This document shows positions 22,927 to 33,900 of a DNA stretch of 64,000 nt, one piece after another. The stretch comes from Todiramphus chloris collaris (taxonomy: Eukaryota > Chordata > Aves > Coraciiformes > Alcedinidae). How positions within the stretch are numbered: the stretch's first letter is position 1; each line of letters opens with the position of its first letter. Location: contig JANVCC010000018.1 in assembly GCA_025345505.1 (NCBI GenBank), forward strand, positions 36,593,191 to 36,657,190, read 5' to 3'. The notes beneath the pieces are model-generated. The model had not been told where the DNA came from. It saw only the letters and a program-made list of their open reading frames with translations, and searched no databases. Position numbers and translations under genes: made by a program.

Positions 22927-25790
22927 AGTCTTTTAAGATAAACATTCCTGTTATAGTCCAGTTTGAAGCTTCTCTTGGCCTTCTGGTATTTTGATAGAAG
23001 GTATTTCAGACCTGTGCTTTTTATTGTATATAAGACTGGCTGTGCTGACAGAATTCGGTTTAGACAAGAAGTTAAATTGGAATGATTTTGTTTTTCCTGA
23101 TGCCTTTTGTGGTCTAAACCTTTTGCCTGGTATTATTTTTGCTTCCTGGTTGTTTTTTGGTTTTTTTTGGTTTTTTTTTTTTGTTGTTGTTGTTTTGGGT
23201 TTTTTTTCTTGTTTCATTATTTGTTTTTAAATAACTGCTTATGTCCAGCTTCTGAAAGATACCACAATAACTGTGGGACTGTGAAGGCTGGACCCTAAGC
23301 ACTGGGAGGTGTGCGAAAACTCCTTGGCCAAGAAGACTGCAAACCTCACATTAAGACTAAAACAAAGGATGAACAGGCTGCCCCTGGGGAAGTTCTGCAC
23401 CTTCTGCCACTCCCAAAAGGGACACCTGAAACTGAGCAGCACAATGCATAGCTGCTTGGCATTAACTTCAGTTTCTGATCCCTAACTGCTTTCTGATGCA
23501 GGTGAAGCCCAACTTCCAAGGCTTCCAGTGGGAAAACCTTGCATGTTAAATTGTTGGGTTACAGCATTTACAAAATGCTACCACCACCTGCTTCTAAGGA
23601 AAAGCAAATTGGTGCCTATAATTATAGTACTTCAGAGGGACATTCTTAACAGCTGCCCAGTGATGACCTAGAGTTAGTATTCTACACACAAGCAGTAATT
23701 TGACTTTGTTTTTATTGCTGATGGGAACTTCGGGTTTGGTAAGCACCAGGTTCAGTAGCTAAATCACAGGGAATCAGATAAAAACTATTCTTCATTTGCC
23801 CATAGAGTTACTACATGCAGATGGTGGTGGCATGTTAAGCTGGTGTTATGCTTTGCTTACAGGCTGAACTTCCCTGTGCTTTTGGGCTCTCTAAATGTCC
23901 CTTTCTTGACTAGTGGGCCAGTGAAGGGCTAGCAGGCTTGACTGTTGAGAAGACCAGATCTGAAAGCACAGCTGAGCTGCATTTGCTCCATCTGCTTTTT
24001 GTACAGAATTGGGATGGTGTTGCAACCACAGCTGTTCTCCCAGGGAAAGGTTTGTTAAGGAATTGAAGAAGTGTAATTTCAACCCTTTTTTCTTTTTTTT
24101 TTTCTTTTTTTTTTGAGAAGGAGAAAGGCTCTGAACCTTAGCCAGTACTTAAATGATGTTTCAGCTTTCTTTGAAAAATGGTAACTAATGGCCAGATGGT
24201 TTAGAGCAAGCACACAGGATGCAGAGGAGCTATGTTCAAATCCTTTGCTGGATTTGCAGCACGAATGCTCTGCGGGTAATGAAACTAGTGGATTCGAGAC
24301 ATTGTGCCCAACTGGGTTTTCTTGAAACTAACCTGCTTTGTGACCAGTGAAAATGTAGCAATGGCCGGCTGATACATTCTTCACACACTTAAATGCTGAT
24401 TCATCAATTCTTTCTCCACCTGACAAAAAACAGTGAATGGGTTGTGCATTTAAAGAATGCAAAGAGTGGGGGAAACCCCTTTCATTTCCTGTGCCCTTAT
24501 TCTAAACTACTTATACCCACATTTCCCGTTTGCAAATGTCATTCTTACGCTACTTCCTCCTGTTTAAAGCAACGGGATTATACTTAAGGCAAAGCAGAGA
24601 CTGTTTAAAACCTAGCAGATTACTGCTGAAAACAGTTCCCAAGAGAAGACTGGCGCGAACCCTGTTACAAATGAGCAGAGCTGCCTGAGCTGCCCCGTAG
24701 GTCTCCAGCACGCTGCTTCAGGTGCAGAAAAGGCCTTTTACAGTAAGTACTTAACCCCAAGTGTGAGCACTGTAGCTGTGGGCTTTCCTTTTCCCAAATT
24801 AAGAAATCTGAGAAATCTGCTTTCTGATTATATGGCAACTATTTCCTGCTGAGGCACATCATCAACTGTTAGCTATCTGATGGTTAAGCTTTGTCTAAAC
24901 TGAAGCTCAATATTGTCCTTGCTAATAAGCTCTGGGACTGCTACTGAATGTGGAAGGCTTTTATAGCCTATTTCTGGAAGAGCGAGTGGCCCTCAGTGAT
25001 ATTTGAAGGTTTTTAAAATTATTTTTATTTTTTCCTTTGTCATGCTTGAAAACAGATATGCTGCTTAAATGAGGGGAAAATCTGTGTAGAATCCATCTCT
25101 TCTGTAATCAAGAAACAAAGCTTTTTTTTTAAAGCACTTAAAACTGTGTCTCAAAGTAATGCTGGTCTGGTTTTAGAAAAAGAAGAGCTTGCTATTCCTG
25201 GTGAGCTAACCTGTGCTTTTCTTCCACTACCTTACATCTTTGTGTCTTTTCACAGAATCACAGAACATTAGGGGTTGGAAGGAACCTTGAAAGATCATCT
25301 AGTCCAACCTCCCTGCCAGAGCAGGATCACACAGGAACACGTCCAGGAGGGTTTTGAACATCTCCAGAGAAGGAGACTCCACAACCCCCCTGGGCAGCCC
25401 GTTCCAGTGCTCTGTCACCCTCACTGTGAAAGTTTTTCCTTATGTTTACCTGAAACCTCCTATGCTCCAGTTTGTACCCATCACCCCTTGTCCTATCACT
25501 GGATGTCAATGAGAAGAGCCTGGCTCCATCCTCCCGACACTTGCCCTTTATGTATTTATAGACATTAATAAGGTCACCCCTCAGTCTCCTTTTTTCCAGG
25601 CTGTAAAGACCCAGCTCTCTCTTTCCTCATAAGGGAGATGCTCTACTCCCATAATCATCTTAGTGGCTCTTTTGTTTGGTCCATAACTGCAGCTTCAGGG
25701 AGAAAGGAGTAGTATTTATGTGTATGGATGCTGGTGATACGTAATGCCTAGATGAAAGCTATTTAATAAAATGGTCAAGGGATAATACCA
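22927..25790 (+). other. MRAP2: MRAP2 3' UTR, far end uncertain
   Basis: Non-coding sequence follows the stop codon. It includes a T-rich/GTT tract at about 23150-23228 and another T-rich tract near 24088-24115. The first canonical AATAAA that I find after the stop is at 25765-25770, beyond an antisense CR1 fragment (25254-25673). If that signal is used, the UTR is about 2.8 kb and contains the CR1 tail. Non-canonical signals could end it earlier. Confidence 0.4.
25254..25673 (-). mobile_element. CR1 LINE 3' fragment downstream of MRAP2
   Basis: It opens with CACAGAATCACAGAACATTA and GATCATCTAGTCCAACCTCC, then CACAACCCCCCTGGGCAGCC and the GGGAGATGCTCTACTCCC block. That is a reversed CR1 3' end of the same subfamily as 11535-11990. 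It lies between the MRAP2 stop and the first AATAAA, so it may be transcribed as part of the 3' UTR. Confidence 0.9.
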
Positions 25791-27130
25791 ATTTAATTTC
25801 TAACCACCTTGAATTATATTCCTTGTGTTCTTCTGAAGCATGTATTAGTCCTGTAAAGGTATTTAAGTGTTTGGTTCCTGCTTCTCTTCATCCCTGATGG
25901 TTCTTCAACTTTTTCCATCTCATTTCCCCTACTTCTTCAATATTTTTATGCCTTTTTACAGAACAGTAACTTGATGGTCCCCACTGCACAGCTCCCACAT
26001 GACTTCAGAAGCACTGTGGCAGCAATACAGTCTGACTCAGATATTTTTTGCTCTGCATTAGAGCAGAGCCAAAAGCAAAACCAAAAACTTTCTGCAGTCT
26101 TCAAAAGCAGTTATTTGAAGGCTGTTTATTCTTTCTTTTTCCTTTTTAAGATCTTACAGATGTGATGTTTTGCCTCAGGAAAGGAGATTGGTGTAATCAA
26201 TTTTGTATAACATAATTTTTTTCCTAGAAAACTAGCATGAGTCGGTTCACTATGAAACAAATAGAAAGTATTTTGCCTGGGATAATCCTTCAAAAGGAGT
26301 TCTTGGAATGTAATGGTATCTGAACGTGGAATTATGGCAAGTTTTCTTACTGCCTGGGCTCTCTGTTTCAGAGACTCACAATTCACTCTAGAGGCATTAC
26401 CTGTGGTAGATTCAACTTCATGGAGAGTTCCCTCAAGATTAGTTTGTTTGCAGAAGCATGGATTGTATTCTGTAAGAACTTAGTAGGTCAAGTTTTCAAG
26501 CGTGAATATTTGTGACATGTTCTGTGTAAACGAGTTTCAGTTGTGTACTTATTCTTCAGAACAAAACCCTACCAGGTAGAATCAGAAAATGCCTGCTTTG
26601 TAAGAGAAGGGTAAACCCATGAACTTCTCTATTGAAATTACAGTCTCTGAGGCTAAAAGGTGAAGTATGTGTATTTGTCACATGGTTTAGTATTTATGCA
26701 CCTGGGCTGTGGATCTTGAATAGTGACTTTCTTTTGCCACTCTGATTTAAAGAACCCCCACAAAACCCTTCACAAGCCCCTGTCAAAGGAAGGATTCCAA
26801 GTGTGCTCTGCCCTAGCCTCCTGGCAGGGAAAGATAATAACATGTAAATGGATAACTGGAGATACTGCAGAGCTGGGTAGAACTTATGTATGATACCCTG
26901 AGGTATTGACAGGTACCAAGGACAGCACAGCGCCAGAGCCTTTTACCACATGTTCTCCAACAGGCACGAGAGTCAGAGGCCTGTGCGTTCTTATTTATGG
27001 ACATGAGGTATGTAGTTAGCTCTGTGAAAGGCTAAACCTTACCATTGAAAGTTAGCCAATGACTTTCTGTTCTAAAGTTAAGGCAGCACTTGCTGTGCAG
27101 CCCCCCTTCTCTGCAGAACTGGATTTGCAC

Positions 27131-27578
27131 AGCTACTGCTTGTATAGAGATGGTTTCCTTTTTTTTTTTTTTTGGAATAGGTTAAATAGGGGTTATAGGG
27201 GCAGGCTTCAGAATGCATTAGTCTTCATGCGTGATAACCCCTTTATTTGGTTAGATGAACAATTCTGACAGGAGGTAGAACCCATTGCTTTTGTCTTTGC
27301 CCACAGGTGCTGTGATGAGATCTGATGCTGCTCTGCACACCCAGCTGTTTTCCTCTCTTGAAGCAACTGTCATTTCTCTGATCTGGGTCACTGAGTCATG
27401 CAGTCAGCTGCTCACCTGATCTCTTAAAAGCTTCAAATATCACCATTCAAATTATTATACTCGAGCTGCTTTGCTGTAAACAAATTAATTCCAGCTGTAA
27501 ACAAATGAATTCCAGCTAAATTTCAGCACTGATTCAAATAAATGATGTTCAGCAACTGCTTGTATAGAGATGGTTTCC
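27131..27578 (+). repeat. Pair of 28-bp direct repeats 420 bases apart
   Basis: The sequence ACTGCTTGTATAGAGATGG, with flanking bases, occurs at 27131-27158 and 27551-27578 with one mismatch over 28 bases. A 21-bp tandem pair (GCTGTAAACAAATTAATTCCA and a one-base variant, 27473-27514) lies between them. The origin is unclear; it looks like a local duplication rather than a transposon end. Confidence 0.7.
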
Positions 27579-27598
27579 AATTTTTTGATTTTGTGTTT

Positions 27599-27904
27599 CA
27601 GAATCACTCAGGTTGGAAAAGCCCCTGGGGATCATCATGTCCAACCATTAGCCCTACTCTACAAGTTCACCCCTAGACCACATCCCCCCACGCCCCCATC
27701 CAAGCGATGTTTAAACACATCCAGGGATGGGGACTCAACCCCCTCCCTGGGCAGCCCATTCCAATATTTCACTACTCTTTCTGTGAAGAATTTTTTCCTA
27801 ATGTCCAGTCTAAACCTACCTTGTTTCAGCTTGAGGCCATTCCCTCTGGTTCTGTCCCTAATTACCTGAGAGAAGAGACCAGCACCAGCCTCTCTACACT
27901 CCCA
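27599..27904 (-). mobile_element. CR1 LINE 3' fragment
   Basis: The + strand shows CACTCAGGTTGGAAAAGCCC, CCATTCCAATATTTCACTAC and CTAATTACCTGAGAGAAGAG. These are the reverse complement of the 3' half of the copy at 20175-21013, so both belong to one subfamily. It lies in the MRAP2-CEP162 spacer. Confidence 0.9.
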
Positions 27905-30539
27905 TCTATTACAATGCCTCCTGGAAGTGTGTAATAAACAGTATGGCAGAAGAAAGGGAAAAGCATGTAAGGAGTGTAGAATTCTACTATTCACCGAAAG
28001 ATCCCCCTGAAATCCTCAGTGGAATACAGTAGAAGTTAATGACCTGTTTCTTCAACCTTTGCTCCACTTCAGGATATTTACCCCTTTCTCTACTAAGACT
28101 GCTGGAGAGTGGAGAACTAATAACTTTAACAGAGAAGTTAAAACTTGGACCCTAGTTCTACAAAACAAAACCCTTACTAGAGTCAGTTCAGACCAGAAGT
28201 AGTTTGCTACTCTAGAGTGGTAAATGCCTAGAACTAAAGACCACATTTCAGTGAGTCTACAACTACATAAATACCTGGGGGAATGCAGTATAAACCACAT
28301 TCTCGCTTGCAGTAATGGTAAATAATACTGGCCCTGCTTGGTAGACTCTGAGAGAGAACTTAATTAGAAATATAATTCAAACTATGGGAGATACCAGCAT
28401 TTGCTGAGAACTGAATATAAGAATTTTCAAAAGGTGTTCTGAGTCAACTGCAGGAACACTCGGGCAGCTCCCTCTGAAGGACCTAAGGATTATACACTGG
28501 AGAGAGGGAATTGCTAGCAACCAGAAATGCTTCCCTCAGGCCCTCCTGGCCAAGGCAGTCCCTACATCCAGGACCTGGCCTCCCTGGGAACATAAATGGT
28601 GCTGCAATTAAAAAAAAAAAAAAATCCCCCTTCAGGTCACACACTTTACTGGAGTGTTACACATACAGCAAATTGTACGGTGAATAAAGGGGAAGGTGAA
28701 ATCATTCAATTTTATCCTTTTCAGTGGCAAAACAGCCCCAAATTGAGAAAATACCAGCATATTTATACATAGCTGATTTTATATGCTGAGCATTATTGTA
28801 TATACATGTTTTATGAATACAGACTAATACTTCATTGAAGGGCAAAACAGCCATCCTGAAGATACTGAAAATAACAGAATATGAAACAACCAAGATTATT
28901 ATATTAACTGCCAACCAGCCATCCTTTTTTTAATGCCTGTATATATGCGTACACACTCACTTTGTGTATGCTCAAAAAATAATAATGGAATCCTTGCACT
29001 TTATTACTGTCTGTGCCTAGAAGGGTATGAGTTGTTACACTGCTTTGTTCTTCACACGTGCTCAGTCCCATGCTTGTGCAAGACAAAAATGCATGGTTAC
29101 TGCTGGTCCTTTGAAGAAGCACGACCCACAAATACATTTACACACACCTGAACTATTTCACGTTTCACTCAAACGGCAGCTTCAAGCAACACTACTGGGA
29201 CCTGTACATTCTAGCTTTTGTCTTCTCTGCCCTGAACAAGTGTAGCTGCTTGAGCTACAACCTCAATATACAGGCTGTAGAATTCTTAATGACTTGTAGT
29301 GTTAAGACTTCCAACTCATAATTTAGTGATTTCTTTGAAAACCTGTCCTTCCCACCACCAAACAGCTCTGCACCTTGAATGTTCTTTAATTTGACTTACT
29401 GCTTTTCCTTTTTCTAGTATTTTTGTAGCAGTTTTTTCCCATACAAGTGTAATAGCCATCCTCATCTTCCCTCCTCCAGCTCCTCTCTGGAGCAGGGCTG
29501 CCGCTTTGGGTGCAGTAGTTCCTAAGGCAAGACATTGTAGACTGATAATTATTCTTTTCCTTCCAAGTTGGTCCAAAAACAAGGGACCAAAAACTTAGCA
29601 TGCAACATTACACGTTAGTGATGCGGTAGGAATTGTCCCTGTGCCACCCCTACTATCTCACAGGCTCTACGGCTTAGGTGTGTAACTCCAGCACCCTGCT
29701 GGAGGTGAGAGGGAGGGTAAGAGGAGAGGGAGAAGGCAACAGTCTGTCTAAGGCCCTTGTTACCTGCTCTGATGCCTCTCGGGTCAGCAGAAAGTTACAG
29801 CCATGCTTGGTATTGGGGCAGTGGATTATTTCTGTTGAAGCAAACTGGTCTCCATTGTCCTAAAGACAAGTTGTTTGGTGGGGTTTTTTTGGACCCCTTT
29901 TCCAACACGGTATTTTAAATTTGCCCCTCAACATATCACTGCAGTCGGAACTGTGGTACATTGTCTTCACGTTTGACTGGCCTCTCTTCTGTCATCTATA
30001 GAGGATCATCTATATGATGATCTATAATAAAATCATCTATAAAGTTACTACTGTGTCTGATCCAGAGAGTTGTAAAAATCTCAATACAGCCTTCCCTTTT
30101 AATAGAGATATCAGTAACCACTCTCAGTTTCTTTTATAGGCCATATCTGCCATCATTCTTACCAGCACGGTTGGAAATACCTGCAAAGTAAACAAAGAAT
30201 AGTTTGAATTTGAGCGTCACCAGAGAATGCCTGCTCTGCTCCAGCCCTCCGCTCGTTCACAAACTTGAAATGGGTCTTAAAAGGGAAGGGTTGTTTAATG
30301 ATTCGGAAGGAGAGAAGCAAAATGTTGGAAAAAGAGGATTTTCATGCCCTACCAAATGAAAAATATTAACTCTATACACTAAAAATACAAGCAATTGTTC
30401 ACAAGGGAATCGCTGTAAGATAAGTAATAAAAGTTTAAAATATTTGGGCATGTTCTGCAGTATCTGAAAAAGCAGCAAACGGAATTTTTCAATGGTAATT
30501 GAATTTATGTAATAATCTCAATATTCCTAGGGTTTTTGT

Positions 30540-30756
30540 TTTTAAAACTGCATGTAACTTTATTACTAACAAAATACAAGATGTACAATAGGAGTAGGGT
30601 GCTGCTCAAAGCAAATCTACCTTTGGACAAGCAAGATTCTGGATAAGAACAGAACGTAATTCACCTTATGAGTGTTACATTAATGACTTCCAATAATATT
30701 TTCTATACATAATTTTGAATATTAAAATCCCGCTTCTCTAATCAACTGCCACACAG
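30540..30756 (-). other. CEP162: CEP162 3' UTR and poly(A) signal
   Basis: The - strand AATAAA at 30559-30564 is the first canonical poly(A) signal after the stop codon, about 195 bases downstream. The 3' UTR would therefore be short, ending near 30540. Longer forms are possible. Confidence 0.55.
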
Positions 30757-30975
30757 TCACGTTTTCCAACAGCTGTCTGTCATGCTGAATCCACCTGAAT
30801 TAGGCGCAGGAATAACAACCCCTTGTTTCTGCAGTTCTCGTAAAACTTCTAATATAGAATCCAATTCCACCCGAAATTGTTCCAGTTCTTGATTCTTCCT
30901 CTGTGCCAGTTTTCGCCACTTCTCCACCTCATGGGTTTGCCTTGATTCACTGAGATGTTGTGTTAGTTTGGCTGC
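30757..30975 (-). CDS. CEP162: CEP162 last coding exon
   Basis: The acceptor TTCACAG precedes GCAGCCAAACTA. The exon has 72 codons plus TGA, starting in phase 0. It encodes [29 protein letters not shown] and [19 protein letters not shown], then a short lineage-variable tail ending in CWKT. The LDSILxVLREL block is the conserved C-terminus of CEP162. Confidence 0.94.
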   Translation of the reverse strand, partial: AAKLTQHLSESRQTHEVEKWRKLAQRKNQELEQFRVELDSILEVLRELQKQGVVIPAPNSGGFSMTDSCWKT

Positions 30976-33900
30976 CTGTGAATTAGAAGCAAGTCAACAT
31001 GGTGACATCCTAGTCAGACACTCAGCCAACGCTGCCCCTGTGCAAAAACACGCCGCATCATTACACTTGCTGCTCAGTTTTGAAGCCCACTGCTCATGTG
31101 AAGTGGAAACTGTTCTGAATACTGAAAAACCATCCCAATAGCAATGAACCCCTTTAGTTGCATTACTGACAGAAGGGTAGAATCCATTAGTGACTAACGA
31201 GTCTCAGGAGAATTTAACTTATCCTCTCCAAGGCAGCAATTAGAAGTTTGAATATTTAAGATAAAGCTAAGCATACAGCATAAACCCCTCTAGAACCACA
31301 ATGAACCTTTTTAATTGCCATTTAAATGGTTTCATTAAAAGAACAGTCTGCAAGCAAAATGAACCAAATCTGAATGACATGTTCTGGGCTACTACTGTAC
31401 TTCTAAAACCCACAAGTTCAATGAATTATCAGAAAACATCCTGTAGTCACAAAGGGCTGAAGCTGCTGCAGATAAAAGTTTGAATTAATGTTGACATGAA
31501 TCCAGGGTATAATCCTATTAAATTGCCCAAAATAAAGTGTTGCAAACTCTCAACATCTCCACACTATGATTAATGAGGATTCTTTACGGAAAGCTCAATC
31601 ACTTAAAGGCCATAAATGCTGTATTTGCAGTTTGATACTAAGGATAATTCCTTTTTCAGCCATCAGTTTTTCCACATTGTTGATTTCATTAATATTCCTC
31701 TGGGGGACTGTTGGGTGCCCCACTGCAGATGATTAATGGTACAAAACCAGGACAAACAAAACTCAAAGCTTAATATGTAACAAGGCTGGTACAGCAGGAA
31801 AGATGAAATTAGTAGTAATTGTGTGTACTATTATTTATAATTTTAAAAAATTCATTACAAAGCAGCTTAGTAACATCTTAGCTGAGGTAATGAATTCAGT
31901 AGAGACAGTTCACAGAAATGGTGAAGAAATTCTCAGATTATCCAAGAGCAAATGAATAGCATAAAAATGTATCTACTACAGTTGCCTTTAGCAGGATGTG
32001 AACAAAAAGTCATCACTGGAGACAGGGTTTGCTCTTAATCCAGTGTCTTGTTTTATGCAATGTTTCTTTTTTGGAAAGAAAAATATCTGATGTGGAAATG
32101 TATTGCAAATAAAACCTTCTACCGTGAACAGTTCTGTACATAAAAGTGTATTCCCTGAGATTCCAAACTGTAGAACACACTCCACAGGACTACTACAGGT
32201 TTGATGGTCTTTCAGTCCAACTGCCCTTCTTTAACTTCATGTCTGTAAGTAAAACCTAAGTTAAAACGCTAAAGAAAGACAGACATATTTAAAGTGATGA
32301 AAGTGTTGTGAAAAAAAATCTGTATGAACTAGACAACTGTTTCCAGGTGATAGAAGCTCCCCCGATAGATGAAAAACCAGGATGAAAGCCTTGACTTAAG
32401 ATGAATAACATCAATGCAAATTTGTTTTACCCATTCAAGGGATACAGATGTCAGATACAAGAAACTATCACAGAGATCTGACCTTCCGAATCCAAAATTT
32501 TGGGTTTGTGGAGGATAAAGGTTTTTTTTTTTCCCTTTCCTTGTTGTTTTGGGCATTAAACCCAGTATGTGCTAAACTGCTACAAGATGTTTCTATACTT
32601 TCAATGCAGCTTTTTTGAATGGGACTTCTAGGAGTAGAAAAGAAAATTACAGTTGAGCCAAGGAATATATCATAGCTTAACCAACTGCATTACAAACTCT
32701 CATCAATTTTTCAATAGCTAGCTTTCACTGTCTGTCTGAAATATGGAATAACCGAATGACACAAGGGACTTCCAGAGGTCATGTGGTCCAACCCTCTTCA
32801 AAAGCAAGAGCTCCTCAGATCAGGTTGTGAGGAAGTTACACAATTGTTAAGTGAATCGTGCACAAGTAATTTGAATTACCACAGCAAGGCAGTGCTGACT
32901 AGCACTGCATCTACATTCACTTTTGCAGCAGCAGGCACCAAAGACAAAACCATGGCTGTACCCAAAAGTACGTGTCCCCCTGCCACGTGAGCTAAACAAG
33001 CCTGTACAAAACCCACAAAATTGCAGCTAAACTGAGAAATTGCTCTTGAGAAGTAAATGCAGATATTTTCTGATGTACCTTTTGAATTTCTTGCTCTCTT
33101 TCTGCATGTCTGGTCTCTATATGTTTGATTTTCTTTTCCAGGCTCAAGAAATGTTTCATTTCAGGACTCTGGCTCTCCTTAGCCTCTCTCAGTTCTTCCA
33201 ACAATTTCGACACCTACAGTTTGAGAGAATTGATGAAAATTGTCATCATTGTGTTAAGTAGCGTATAAAACAGATTCCTTTCAAAGTGGGTTTAATCATT
33301 CCCATCGAGAAGCTGCTGAAAGGAAGACATGACAAAGAAATCTTTATTCAAAAACTTAAAGAGAGGCTTCAGGACTTAGATTGGGATCTCTCATTGGAAA
33401 GAAGTGGCCTGAGAATACAAAAATCAAGTCCTTTTTGATCAATCCAATCCTGCTCATAATATGTTATGAAGTGATTATTCACTGTCAATTTTGATACTTC
33501 GAAATATACTAAAAAAAATAACAGAGAATATTATGATTAGATGTTCTTAAAGAATCCCTTCCCACACTCTGGATGAAGTGCAACTGTAAAAAGTAGCAGT
33601 GTATTTCTAAGGAATAAATTTTGAAAAGACAGGCTGCTAACAGACACAATCACAGACCCCCTCGGGTCGAATCATTGCCAGGTCAAATCAACTCATATCA
33701 ATGACTTACAACTGATTTTGTAATATTCCAGAAGTTCAGGTAAGTTTTATTCTAGAGCCCTACTGGTTTATTCTCATGCTTTCCCGATCTTGGTATTTAC
33801 TCATTTAACATCCTCAGTCCTTTTTGGTCACTTTCTGTGTACAAGTAAACTAAAGTGAAAGCTTTGAAGTCTTTATCCTTTATTACAACCTTTAGCTCCC

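Larger units (their letters stand above)
25791..30540. other. Spacer between convergent MRAP2 and CEP162
   Basis: Apart from the 28-bp direct repeats, the CR1 at 27599-27904 and an A-run near 28608-28624, I see no gene, RNA or element here. Short open frames on both strands lack coding character and recognisable motifs. Confidence 0.55.
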
